Assembly: GCA_010015805.1 (NCBI GenBank)
Contig: ML978131.1
Span: 1 to 64,000 of the forward strand
Source: Rhizodiscina lignyota
Lineage: Eukaryota > Ascomycota > Dothideomycetes > Aulographales > Rhizodiscinaceae
Length of the DNA stretch: 64,000 nt
Direction of reading: 5' to 3'
This document shows, one piece after another, positions 11,866 to 24,248 of this stretch. Every line of letters starts with the position of its first letter. The stretch's first letter is position 1. Under the pieces are notes generated by a model. The model did no database searches. It was not told the origin of the DNA and saw only the letters and a program-made list of their open reading frames with translations. A program made the translations under genes and the position numbers.

Positions 11866-12443
11866 AGTGAAAGAGAAGAGGCGAGGATGAAAGGGTGAGA
11901 GAGGGTATTTAGCAGCGTGAGGTGAGCAGATCTGCTGCAGGCCTCCGTGGACGCCAGGAGGCTGGCCGCACCTCCACCTTAAGGATTAAATCGCTGCCTT
12001 ACACAGATAGCCGAATTACGATGTGCCAGGCCAGGCCAAATTGAGGCTATGTGGTGATGCAGACGGCCCGCACGGTCGTACGCGCGTCAACAGCCTCTCC
12101 ATATTCTGCAGAAAGGTGGCAGGCCAGTGAGAAACAAGGGGTGGGCGCCGAAAACGAGCAAAGCGTGCTGTTCTTTGCGTGGTGACGAATCTGCCGTCTC
12201 CACATGCTGTCCCACAATCACGGTTACGAAAAGCTTAGCAGTGCTTGTTTCTCCACCGTCTCCCTGGCAAGGAGCAGCAAGGAACGGTGATCATAAGATG
12301 CAGTTGAGTCCTCGGGGGAATGCTCAGCCCAAAGCCAGCCGTGCTCTGATTGGCCGATAATTGCGGCGGCTTGGCTACAAGGGGCCGTCCATCACGTGTG
12401 GGTATCAGATGCACGTTGGCTGTGAGCATTGATAACTCCAGAT
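11866..12443. promoter_or_regulatory. Divergent promoter between AIM6-like and PHO8-like genes
   Basis: 578 bp between two divergent start codons. On the phosphatase side there is a perfect CACGTG at 12393-12398, a CACGTT at 12412-12417 and an inverted CCAAT box (ATTGG) at 12349-12353. CACGTG/CACGTT are the core sites of Pho4/NUC-1-type bHLH regulators of phosphate starvation, and vacuolar alkaline phosphatase is a classical target. The sites lie 27-51 nt before the ATG, so they may fall in the 5' UTR if transcription starts upstream. Confidence 0.5.
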
Positions 12444-14353
12444 ATGAGCGACCCTCGACGGCAGCCTTCTAAGAGCGCAGAATCACACTCCTTCCCTCTC
12501 GCTCCATCACCCACTATGGCTCCTCCACAGGAGCCTCTCCTCTCTGGCCGCCCCTCCTCCGACGTCTCCAACGATAACAACCTGGCAGAAGAAGACGCTC
12601 TACTCACCGGTGAGCGTCAACAGCGTCCAAGCGGCCCACCGTCACGATGGCAACGTTGGAAAGATATTGGACTCTTCGCTTGGGCGCTGGTCGCGACGGC
12701 TGTTGTCATCATACTGGCCGTGGTGTACCAAAAGCAGAACAGTGAGAACGGTAGCTCGGGATCCAATCCCACCGGCAAGAGGAACTTGATATTCATGGTC
12801 AGCGATGGAATGGGACCAACAAGCTTGTCTATGACAAGAAGCTATAGGCAGTTCGAAGCGGGATTGCCGTATGATTCGAAACTGACGCTCGACTGGCATA
12901 TGATCGGCCAGAGCCGAACCAGGAGCACATCGAGTCTGGTCACCGATTCTGCAGCAGGCGCCACTGCGTTCAGCTGTGGTAAGAAGAGTTACAACGGCGC
13001 AATCTCTGTTCTGGATGACCATACACCCTGTGGCACAGTGCTCGAAGCTGCAAAGAAGGCTGGTTATATGACGGGTCTGGTTGTCACGACCCGGATCACC
13101 GACGCTACACCTGCCTGCTTCGCTGCACACGTCAATATGCGCAGCGAGGAAGACAGAATCGCAGAGCAAATGGTCGGCGCCATCCATCCTCTCGGCCGTG
13201 TCCTCGATCTCATGATTGGTGGCGGACGATGCCACTTCCTCCCAAATACCACCGATGGGTCTTGCCGTGCCGACGATACGGACGTCGTTGCATTGTCAAA
13301 GAAGGACGGCTGGAATTACATTGATACGCGCAAGGACTTCGACGGCCTGAAACTTGGCAGTGAGGTTGAACTGCCGCTGCTTGGCCTCGTCGCGGACCAC
13401 GATATCCCGTATGAAGTTGATCGAGCACAGGAGAATGAGAACTATCCCTCGCTCGATGAAATGGCGCGCACGGCAATGAAAGCGCTCTCTGCAGCGACGA
13501 AGAACAGCGATAAGGGCTTCTTCCTCATGATCGAGGGTTCGCGTATCGACCATGCCGGCCATGCGAATGATCCTGTCGCTCAAGTGCACGAAGTGCTTGC
13601 ATATGATCAGGCGTTTTCTTCTGTACTAGAGTTCCTTGAGAAAGACGACGTCCCCGGCGTCATGGTCTCCACCTCCGATCATGAGACTGGTGGTCTCGCC
13701 GCCGCACGACAGCTTACCGCAGCTTACCCGGAGTACCTGTGGTTCCCTGGTGTGCTTGCTAATGCATCAAGGAGTTCGGCGTGGCTGACGGAGCAGTATT
13801 ATACGCACTTGGATCACGCCGCCAAAGGAGATATGAGTGCATACATCAAGAAGCAGCTCAAGACTGGTCTCGGCGTTGAGGATGCAAGCGACGATGAGAT
13901 CAAGAAATTGGTCGACAATCCCGAGACTGCTGCATACCAGTTCGCCGATATCATTTCAAGGAGGGCGCAGACGGGATGGTCAACACATGGCCACTCTGGT
14001 AAGTCCTTTCTACCTCCTCTCATTGTCTTCATAAGATATACTGATGTGAATTAGCTGCGGACGTGAACATCTACACCTCTGACCCCCATGCCGCCGCACC
14101 CCTTATCGGCAACCACGAGAACACATACGTCGGCGAATTCCTGCGCAACTACCTCTCCGTCGATGTCGAGTCCATCACACAGGAACTGAAAGACAAGGGC
14201 ATCAAGCTCAATTCAGTGGATGCGAGTGGCAACGAGGTCAGCTGGCTTGGAAAGATGCCGGAGAAGGACGAGAGATTGGACGGACAGGACCATTTGCAGC
14301 ATTATGATGGGAACTTTAAGAAGAGACATGTCGGCTGCGACTGTGGGTTGTGA
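12444..14353 (+). CDS. PHO8: Vacuolar alkaline phosphatase, PHO8 type
   Basis: Two exons, 12444-13998 and 14055-14353, give 617 residues; the 56-nt intron (GTAAGT...TTAG) falls inside the HGHS/AADVNIY segment near the last active-site histidine. The first true ATG is at 12444. A cytoplasmic tail of about 75 residues precedes a signal anchor (LFAWALVATAVVIILAVVYQ, about 77-96), as in type II vacuolar phosphatases. Active-site elements are MVSDGMGP (metal Asp), VTDSAAGATAFSCG (nucleophile Ser), EGSRIDHAGHAND (metal ligands) and STSDHETGG (Asp/His ligands). It hydrolyses phosphomonoesters in the vacuole lumen. All key residues are present. Confidence 0.95.
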
Positions 14354-15038
14354 TTTAGGACTGAAGCGTTCGAGCGGTTAGCGATTGCTTTGCAACATTT
14401 CGAGACTTGTATTAGTGTACGGAGTACTGCACGGCGTATAGATGGGGCATGGCGTTTTGGGATAGATGGCCAGCGAAATGTCTGGAAACGTCTTGGTTTA
14501 GGAGCAAGACTTTTGATACGTTAATATCCATTTGTTGTTTTGGAGTCGAACTTGTGTCGTTGCTAGTGCCGAGATAAATGTCAGGCTGTGTAAATGTGCC
14601 AACGCGTATTCAACAGTCGAAGTTGAGCGAGTTCGGGTGACGATCGAAGTGGTTTCTGTTCTTGGTCTAACCGTTGATGCCTGACCATTTAATCATGCGG
14701 AGACGTCCTTTGGGTCTATCGGGGCCTTCTCTGCGCGTGGGTAGAAACAACTGAACGTGGGTAGAAATAGCTGAGCATGAGTTGAGCATGGGTGGAAATA
14801 GCTGAGCGTGGGACAGAGCTGAGCATAGGTAGATTCTATCGTAGTTGTCGGTGTGAAGGGTACAATCTACCTATTCCGAGCTATAAGCCGCAAAGTGATC
14901 GCATGAATTTGTCCTCTCATTAATAAAGAGACTACATAGGTATGTGCTACGGTAAGAACCGAGATAGAGGGATCTGGAGGACAACGCCATCGCGCGACCG
15001 CGGAAATCATTCAACGCTGCTGACGAGAATGCGCCAAT
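14354..15038. other. Convergent intergenic region
   Basis: Between the 3' ends of the phosphatase and the next minus-strand gene. Apart from the minisatellite at 14731-14833 nothing is recognised. Confidence 0.5.
14731..14833. repeat. Degenerate 20-bp minisatellite
   Basis: About five imperfect head-to-tail copies of a unit close to CTGAGCGTGGGTAGAAATAG. The first two are full 20-mers; the later ones are shortened to 12-19 bp. It lies in the intergenic region and encodes nothing evident. Confidence 0.8.
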
Positions 15039-16559
15039 TTAGTATTTGCAGCGACCACAATATCCGCAACCCTCTGCAGAACAAGCCGTGTAGTCCCCTT
15101 CGAAACTATCCTCGTCAGAAGCATCCTCCTCCGAGAGATTGGGATTGAACCGCTCGTCCTCATAATGTTCGGCTCCGCTATCCGCGGCTTCAGACTCAGG
15201 AGACTCATTGCCAATCCACCGCACCTTCATCTCTAAAGGCAGCGCGTCAACGCCATCACCGGCTTGATTTCGGATTTCAAGTTCGTCTCCATCGTCTCCA
15301 ATTGGTGGCCTGTTGATCTCCAGCTTGACGCCTTCACCTTCTGCTCTGGCAAACTCAACGATCTTGTGGATTAGGACGACAAGTCTCTTCAGCTCATCTG
15401 CATGACTCTCTTCCCATTCTTTCACATCTTCTTGCACGTCCTGTTCACGGATATCGTGGAAGATGCCGTGATCGTTGTATCCTAGCACAACGTTGGATAT
15501 CTGTTTTACCCACAGGACTGGAAGCATGTCTCCCATATCGATGGGGCGACCAGCCCAGCGAGTCTTGATGTCAAAGACCGACGACTGTGGGATGGGCTCC
15601 CCAGCGACCATCACTTGAAGCGGCTTGTTGGAAGTGGATGAACTCTGGCTCGACTTGATACCGAAAGCATCCAGATCTTGCAAAGCGTTGGACATCTCAT
15701 TTTCGCCATGCAAGCGCAAGGGCTTCTTTGATTGCTGCCCCGGTACTCTCTCTAACAGAAGCTTCATAAGCACTTGTCTTGTTAGCGTCGATGGGCTCAA
15801 ACGTACGCTTGTAATATCCATCGGATTCGAACCGAACAAGGAACTTGAGCCCGCCAAAACTGTACTGCACCAAGCGCTGGTGCGATTCGGAGCCCTTCAC
15901 ATCGGGTTCCCAGCTGGTATAGTTCTCTGGAAACGTGTGACCATAGCCTCTTACGTCTTGAAGGAGTTCACTCGGTGAATTTTCTTTGCGGACGAAGAAG
16001 ACCGTGTTGCCGACGACCTCAACGTTGAATCTGAACGTTCGATCGAATCTACGAGCAAATCGAAGAAGGTTCCCCATGGTACTTCCACATGCGAAGACAT
16101 CAATATCTTGCGTTGGGAACTGAGGCTGTTGCGTGAGCAGTGCTTGCACAGCAGGCTCAGTGGGATGATCTGGGTGTCGGGCTGCGTTCGGATCTCTGAA
16201 ATACTGTCCAGAGTCCGGAGGGAGTCTAGCAGGTTCTTAGAGGGGTGTCCACGCAGGAGGCTTTCCTAATTGAAAGAAAACATCAGTAAGATGCGACTAT
16301 AAGACGGGACGTTGTTCTCACCCGGCACTAGGATCGTTGGAGAGCTCTTCGAAATCCATGAATATGAGGCGGCGTATTCGCACTCTGAAATTTTCGGTAT
16401 CTGAGAATCAGAACGTTCGCCATCCAGTTCGACTTGGGCAATGGTCATTAACAAAGGCCCGAACGGCGGAGGCGGTGTCTGCTGAGGAGGTCTTTGTGGA
16501 GTCTGTAGACGCCCCCGCGAGGCTCTCCGGCCTGATGGCCATCCTCTCCGACCATACAT
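15039..16559 (-). pseudogene. Conserved fungal protein with an in-frame stop
   Basis: Three minus-strand exons, 16559-16322, 16265-15807 and 15751-15039, join in one frame (470 codons). The core DIDVFACGSTMGNLLRFARR, VFFVRKENSP, DVRGYGHTFPE and YSFGGLKFLVRFE belongs to a fungal family often labelled geranylgeranyl pyrophosphate synthetase, although it lacks the aspartate-rich prenyltransferase motifs. The true function is unknown. The C-terminus is acidic and ends with a Cys-rich CSAEGCGYCGRCKY. With the best acceptor (TAG at 16266) the exon 2 start reads KPPAWTPL, then TAA at 16239-16237, then EPARLPPDSGQYFRDPNAAR. That residue range is normally coding in relatives as I recall them. An AAG acceptor at 16236 would skip the stop (459 aa). 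Either a recent pseudogene or an unusual splice. Confidence 0.65.
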
Positions 16560-16986
16560 GACAAGAACTTCAAATGATTGAAATGCTGAATACAGTGAAC
16601 TGGATTTAGTTGAATTTTCGGAAAAGGGGGAGAAGATTTCAGAAAGTGAAGCCTGTCTTTCGATTGCTCCTTTTGTTCACCGGCAAACGCAGCCCATGGA
16701 AAGTGTATGCACTTTTGCCGCTTCAGTCAAGCTGCAGCTCTCTTGCAGTTAATTGTTACACAAGCACGAGCGCCCCTCCCGAGACACTTCAGCACTGCAT
16801 ATTTCAAAATCTGTCTTCCGTAACTACCAAGACAACCGTTGCAAACGACTTAGTGGTCTACTTGCTTCTCAAAAGACCGCAGTTTTCTGTCTTCAAATTT
16901 CCAATGTTGTTCTATCTCCTTGATTTCTAGTCAGAAGCTAAGCGATTCCTCTGCATCGTAAGTCTATATTTTGCAAACGAATATCA
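16560..16986. other. Divergent intergenic region
   Basis: Separates the minus-strand conserved gene from the helicase-AAA gene. Presumed to hold both promoters; no specific site stands out. Confidence 0.45.
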
Positions 16987-19900
16987 ATGACAGATAACAT
17001 CTTGAAGATGCCACAGAGCTCTACTCTAGATCGCGGTCGTCTTGAGTTCCTTGACAGGTTCTTCACTCTTGTATTGCATGGAAAGAGAACGGTTTCGGAC
17101 CCCCGAAACGCTAAACTATATATTGAAGCTATTTGCAGCCAGACCGACCCACTGATATGCACTGAAAGGCTCAATGCAAGCTCGGCAGCATTGAGCGCAT
17201 TGCACAAGAGCGTAACCTACGATTTGTCTCCAAAATTTCTCAATAGCAGTGTCGCTGAACTGCTGGGGTTCCTTTCCAGTCCGTCTCTCAGATCCGTCTG
17301 CAACGGCCAGTTTCTGCGCCGTATTCTATCATGCATCGTCGATCCACCTACACTTTGGAATGCCTTACTTCAGGCCCAGACTGAACGCAAGTTAGAGAGA
17401 CACGCCATTCAACGTCTCGCATGGCTTGTCTGGCAGCTTCTGTGCTTTGGGGATTGCGGACCGGATAGCCTCGAAGATACGGCGCAAACCCTCACCAAGC
17501 AAGAGGTTTTCATCAGTAGTCCCGATGACGAAACGAAAGATCTCGGGCGGAAGATCAAAGAGATCCTCTCGATCACTTCAACGCCAACGGCGAAGAACGA
17601 TGATGGGTACAGGCCTGGCGGTCGGCATGACAATGATTTTGAGGATTTCCGGAAGATTGCAATCCTCCCGACACCAGACGAGCTGGCATCGACAGAGAAA
17701 TCGTTCTATCGAAGAATGATCGATGTTGCCGACGTAGAGCCAGACCGCCGTATCGCGACGCACCTTGACAACCAGTTCCGCCTCCTTAGAGAGGACATGC
17801 TAAAGGAGCTGAGAGACGGTATCCAGAACGCCCTTGGAAATGCAAAGCGTAGGCGAAGGCCTATTGTGTTTGATGGTCTTTCCCTAGTAGGCATTGACTG
17901 TGGCACTGACGCAAGACGTAAGCTCTGTGGACTAGCATTGCAACTGCAAAACGACCTCCCGCAGCTAAGTGCAGTTCTCACGGCGCAGCCAAGCGTAGTT
18001 CCCACGGCGCAGCCAAGCACATTTCCCACAGCGCGGCGAAAGGCATTCCTTAAAGCAAATCCCGATCTATTTCGCCATGAATCTTTCGGTTGTTTGATGA
18101 AAGATTCCGAGATTGTTGCATTTGGTCAGATTGACAGAAACGAAGATCAACTTGCTCGAATTCCTCCTATCATTACGCTCCAAATAGCGAGCGAATCAGC
18201 ATTTGAGAGAGCTTTACTTCGGTGCAAAGCAAAGGGGGGCCTCAAATTCATGCAAGTCGATACACCAATGTTCGCTTACCAACCTATCTTGGAATGCTTG
18301 CAATCTAAGACCGAAATGTCGCTGACTGAAGAGCTATTCTCCGACACGGCCGGTGGAGAATCATCAGTGAAGCCGCACGCTCTCTTGGATAGGATCAAGC
18401 ATCGCGACGGTGACGATCTTAAGGCTACCTTGGCTACTGACAAGTCCATTATCCTTGATAAATCGCAGCTGGATTCGTTGGTTCATGGCTTGACCCGGTC
18501 TCTCAGCTTGATACAAGGGCCTCCTGGTACGCTTTCTAACTGATAGTTCTATCAAACATGCTCACCCGTTACAGGAACCGGAAAGTCTTTCATCGGAGCG
18601 CTAATTGCCAAGGCTTTGATCAATCACACCTCAGAAACACTCCTTGTTCTTTGCTACACGAATCACGCAGTCGACCAATATATGGAGGACCTCATGGACA
18701 TCGGCATACCATCTGACATAATGGTTCGTCTGGGCAACCCAAAGAAGTGTTCCGCAAGAACAGAGTCACTGCTTCTTTTCCCGCAGTCTGGCAACTTCAA
18801 CAATTTCAGTGCAGCGACATGGAAAGCTGTTAAGAAACTCAAAGAGGAAGTTCGCGGCTTGGAAGGAGAGATCAAGAATCTTGTACACGCTTATGAGAGC
18901 GCATCACCCAGATACGCGGACATAATGCAACTGCTTGAATTTTCGGAAGACGATTCCGACTTCTTCGACGCTTTTACAAATCCTGTGGAGGTCGATGGTA
19001 TGGAGATTGTCGGCTCTGGAGGAAGATCCGTGGCCGCCTCTTATCTCTTTGACAGGTGGAAGGATGGTCGAGACGCAGGAGTTTTCGAAGCCCAAGCAAT
19101 GGATTCCCATGCTGAAATATGGACAATGAGTGCTGCTGAGCGCCACACTCTCCACGAAAAATGGATCTCGGAGCTGTTGCGGCAAAGAGTCGAAGCTATT
19201 GGACTTCTGGTCAAAAAATACAATGTTTCTGAGCGCCAGCTGAGGAACGTCTTTCGCGAGAAGACCCGTTCGGCCTTGAAGCAAAAGCGAATCATCGGGT
19301 GCACGACAACATTTGCGGCAAAGTATACCCAGGATATTCAAGCAGCATCGCCGGGAGTCCTGATTGTTGAAGAGGCTGGGGAAATCCTCGAAAGTCATGT
19401 TTTGACGGCATTAAGTGCCAACACGAAGCAGGTTGTCCTAATTGGCGATCACAAGCAGCTCCGGCCAAAGGTCAACAATTACGCACTCATGGTGCAACAG
19501 GGAGACGGATTCAACTTGAACCAATCCTTGTTCGAACGATTGGTGCTCTCCGGTGTACCTCATACAACACTTCAGAAGCAGCATCGTATGTGTCCTGAGA
19601 TCTCAAGCCTCGTGCGAAACTTGACCTATCCGGACCTCGCCGATGCGCCTGGTACTGCAAATCGGCCTCCACTACGAGGGTTTCAAAATAGACTTGTCTT
19701 TGTCAACCATAATCAGCTTGAGTTCGAAGCCACTCAGATAGCAGAGAAGAGAGATCCAAGCGCAAAATCGAGTAAGCAAAACGTATTTGAGGCTGATATG
19801 GTTCTCAAATGCGTTAAATACCTTGGGCAACAAGGCTATGGTACCGACGACATTGTCATCCTTACCCCTTATCTTGGTCAACTTTACCTCCTCCGAACAA

Positions 19901-22900
19901 CATTGAGCGAGACCAACGATCCCGTGTTGAACGATCTTGACACCTTTGACTTGGTTCAGGCGGGATTGCTCCCTGCAGCAAGTGCTTCTGGGCCAAAGAG
20001 ACGTATTAAGCTCTCCACAATCGGTATGTGCTCCATCTTAACCCCTTCATCCATGGTTATTAACGTTAAATTCCTCTATAGACAATTATCAAGGTGAAGA
20101 AAGCGATATTGTTGTGGTCTCTCTTGTTCGCAGCAATTCCAAAGGCGAAATCGGCTTCATGTCCGAACCCGAACGAATCAATGTCATGCTCTCTCGAGCT
20201 CGGAACGCATTGATCATGCTGGGGAATGCGGATACGTTTATGAAAAGCCGAAAGGGCAAGACGTGGAAACTGCTGATGGATCAATTGAAGCATGATGGTA
20301 GTGTATATGATGGCATTCCTGTGAAGTGCGAACGGCATCCGGATCGCAAGGCGGTTCTCCAGAAGCCAGAAGATTTCCACAGCCTATGTCCCGATGGTGG
20401 TTGTTTAGAGCCTTGGTGAGTTTTGCAGTACAATTTTGTGAACGTAGCTAACCATTGGAACAGCGGCGTGGACTTGAACTGCGGGGATCACGTATGTCCA
20501 CATAAATGTCATCAGCTCCATGATCATTCCAGCATGGAATGCAGGCGAATCATCAACGTGGTATGTACAAAAGGCCACAAGAGCTCTACGAATTGCTTCC
20601 GCAAAAAGAAACAATGCTCAAAGTGCGAGCAAGAAGCAAGGGATCTAGCAAGGCGTGTGAAGCGAGACCATGACCTTGAGATGGAACGAGAAAGAATCCA
20701 GGATCGATATGCCTTGCGATTGGCAGAGATACAGGACGAGATTGAACATGAAAAGAAACTGATGCAGAAGGAATCCGACGAGATCGCTCATCAGCAGACC
20801 ATCGAGCAAACTAAACAAGAACTCGCTGATCTAAGGGCAGCTAGAATAAGGGCAGAAACGGCAAAAGCGGAGAGGGATAAATCGGCAAATTCAGTCCAGC
20901 AGAGCCCTGCCAGTGGAGAATCTGGCACCAAGTATACCACTTCTAGCGCGCAACACTCGAAGCTTCCATCCAGCTCCGCAAGAGAGGAGTGGGAGCACGA
21001 AAAGAAGCTCACCGGCGCTAGCAATGATGCACTTGATGCATTGATGAAAATGATCGGCTTAGAGGACGTCAAGGAGCAATTCTTAATCACGAAAGAAAAA
21101 GTCGACTTAGTAGTGAGACAAGGCGCGTCCTTGAATGATGAACGATTCAGTGCGGCATTGCTAGGCAATCCGGGTACTGGTATGTCGCTCTTGAATCGAT
21201 TCGGTGGCAGAAGCTAACATAGAAAGGCAAAACGACCGTCGCTCGTCTATACGGGAAATTCCTTTGCTCGGTTGGCGTCCTGCCAGGCAACCATTTCATC
21301 GAGACATCCGGGTCGAAGTTGGCGAATGCCGGGGTCAGTGGCTGTGAGAAGCATTTGGAGGAAATCAAAAATCGCGGTGGCGGTGTGCTCTTCATCGACG
21401 AAGCGTATCAACTGGTGTCTGGCAGCAGCCATGGCGGCAAGGCTGTATTGGACTTTCTCCTTGCTGAAATCGAGAACTTGGTTGGCAAAGTGGTCTTCAT
21501 GTTCGCCGGCTACGAGAAGCAAATGGAAGATTTCTTCGCACACAACCCTGGGATCCCGAGCAGAGTCCCATATCAGTTTCGATTCCAGGACTACGACGAC
21601 GCTCAACTACTACAGATACTGGAGTCACGCATCCATGACAAGTACAAGGGCGGTATGGAAGTCGAGGGTGGCCCTGGTGGACTCTACCTCCGAATCGTTG
21701 CCCGACGTATTGGTACTGGCCGCGGCCGCGAAGGCTTTGGCAATGCTCGCGCTGTCCACAATACATTCTCTCAGATTGCGGACCGACAGGCGAGGCGAAT
21801 CCGAAAGGCGAAGAAATCTGGCACAAATTCCAACGTTAATCTTTTTACGAAGGAGGATCTCATCGGCCCAGAGCCAAGCGACGTACTCAAAGACAATGCG
21901 GCCTGGAAGGAGCTCCAAAATCTCATTGGGCTGAAGTCTGTCAAAGACTCTATCAAAGCGCTGCTCAGCACGCTTCAGACAAACTACCAGATGGAGCTTG
22001 AGGAAAAGCCGTATATCGAGACTTCCCTGAATCGAGTATTTCTTGGCTCACCTGGAACTGGCAAGACTTCTGTCGCCAAGCTATATGGTCAGGTTCTTGC
22101 TGATATTGGTTTCCTCTCGAATGGAGAAGGTGAGATCATTAGAATGCTGCCGTTGCAACATATACTGACACTTTTACAGTTATCGTGAAGAATCCCGCAG
22201 ACTTTGTTGGAAATGTACTAGGCCAGTCCGAAGCAAATACCAAAGCTATCCTGGCTGCTACAGTAGGCAAAGTTCTCGTAATCGACGAAGCATATATGCT
22301 ATATCAGTCTCCCCGCATGGGAACCAATAGTGGCGTGGATCTGTTCAGTGGTAAAGTCATCGATACGATTGTTGCTGAAGTTCAAAGCACTCCTGGAGAA
22401 GACCGATGCGTGCTTCTGCTAGGGTACAAGGATCAAATGGAAGAGATGCTTCAGAACGTCAATCCAGGACTCGCGCGGCGCTTCCCGCTCTCAAACTCGT
22501 TCTATTTCGAAGATTTCAGCGAGGACGAACTGGCGCAGATCTTCGATCTGAAGTTGCGACAACAAGGCTTTAGCGTATCAAAAGATGCACACAAGGTTGC
22601 CTTGGAGATCCTTTCAAGAGCTCGCAACCAACCACATTCTGGGAATGGAGGCGAAATTGACATACTGCTTAACCGAGCCAAAGAAGCACAACAGCTGCGA
22701 ATATCAACTGGTGCCCTCCCATATACAAACGCTCTTGAGGCGCGAGACCTTGATCCGGAATTTGATCGAGCTGATCGTGCTATTACAAATTGCAGATTGC
22801 TATTCAAGGACGTTATCGGTTGTGACGCGATCGTTGCTAAATTGGAGGGGTACCAGAAGACCGCTGCGAATATGAGGAGTCTGGGTGAAGATCCTCGCGA

Positions 22901-24248
22901 AGGAATCCCTTTCAACTTTCTTTTTCGTGGCCCTCCAGGCACAGGGAAAACGACAACAGCGCGAAAGATGGGCAAGGTCTTCTTCGACATGGGATTCCTC
23001 TCAAAGGCAGAAGTCATTGAATGTTCTGCCACGGACCTCATTGGCCAGTACGTCGGGCACACTGGTCCCAAGGTACAAAAGCAGCTTGAAGGCGCCCTTG
23101 GGAAAGTCCTGTTCATCGACGAGGCTTACCGATTGGGCGGCGATGGCTTTGCAAAAGAAGCTATGGATGAACTGGTCGACGGTCTCACGAAAGTGAAGTA
23201 CGCCCAGAGACTTGTCGTTATTCTCGCTGGATACGACAAGGACATAAACAAGCTCATGGCTACGAATCCTGGGTTGACGAGCCGCTTTCCAGAGGATATT
23301 ACTTTTACCCACTTGACGCCCGAACACTGTCTGAACCTCTTCACCAATCTCCTCAGTAAGCGGCAAAAACTCGACATCACGTGCCTAGTGCAATTGCTTT
23401 CGACAGATCGAGGACGAGTCCTGGAGTATTTTAAAACCCTCTCAGAGCTTCCGAACTGGGGAAATGGTCGAGATGTGGAAACGCTTGCAAAGACTGTTTA
23501 TCGGAATGTAATGCAGTCCGTAACGATCTCAGACACCGACCCTCAGCTACAACTCTCTATGGATCTCGTCTTCACCGTTCTTAACAGAATGACAGAGGAG
23601 CGAAGAAGCCGCGCAAAGCACTCCGCCGGAGAGGACAACTCTCTTGCGAATACTCTTTTGCAATCGGCGATGCCAACCCAAATTCCGCAACCCGAAGTCA
23701 CAAGCCATACTGGCGCCGGCACAGCGACGAAAGTTGACTCGAATACGGAGGGTCCACAGGCTTCTCCTGGAGCGGAGAATGATGCGCCGGGGGTTGAAAC
23801 AGCGCCATCGCGAGATGAGGGAGTGAGCGATGAGGTGTGGCAGCAACTTCAGCAAGACATTCTCGCGGCTCAAGAACGCGATAAGGACTACGCTCAAATG
23901 ATGCACAAGCAGGAGGGGCTACAAAAGGCTACGGCGGAGACTGAATTCGAAGAGCTCAAAGAGATATCTACCAAAGAAGAACAAGATGAGGACGATGAAG
24001 ACCGCCGCCGACGTGAGCAGGAACGCCTTAAACGAGAGCAAGCGAGACGACGACGTGAGGCAGAACTGGAGGAGTTGATCAATAAGCGCAAAGCGACAGA
24101 CGAAGCGAGACGCAAAGAGGCATTGGCACAGAAAAAGCTTCGGGAGATGGGCGTTTGTTGTGCGGGATTTCGCTGGATCAAGCAGAGCTCGGGGTACAGG
24201 TGTGCAGGCGGCAGTCATTCTGTGTCTGATTCTCAGCTGGGAATGTAA
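16987..24248 (+). CDS. NFX1/ZNFX1-type SF1 helicase fused to three CbbX/SpoVK-like AAA+ modules
   Basis: Six exons, 16987-18526, 18575-20023, 20082-20415, 20464-21179, 21227-22129 and 22180-24248, make one frame of 2336 residues. The N-terminal 500 residues are NFX1-like. The UPF1-type SF1 helicase has GPPGTGKS (about 511-518, split by intron 1), VLCYTNHAVDQ, IVEEAGEI (about 777), GDHKQLRP and QKQHRMCPEI, then NYQGEESDIVVVSLVRSN and a degenerate Cys/His-rich region (CGDHVCPHKCHQLHDHSSMEC, about 1115-1160). A coiled coil follows, then AAA1 (NPGTGKTT, about 1342, split by intron 4; VLFIDEAYQL), AAA2 (SPGTGKTS, about 1622; VLVIDEAYML) and AAA3 (GPPGTGKTT, about 1899; VLFIDEAYRL), ending in a charged coiled coil. 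Intron 4 requires an AAG acceptor. An RNA-surveillance or silencing-linked role is inferred from ZNFX1/Hrr1 relatives. Confidence 0.88.
17965..18036 (+). repeat. In-frame 24-bp repeat in the helicase gene
   Basis: Three imperfect copies encode an eight-residue unit of the form (A/V/T)-(V/F)-(L/P)-T-A-(Q/R)-(P)-S, seen as AVLTAQPS, VVPTAQPS and TFPTAR. The frame is kept, so copy number could vary without loss of the protein. Confidence 0.75.
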
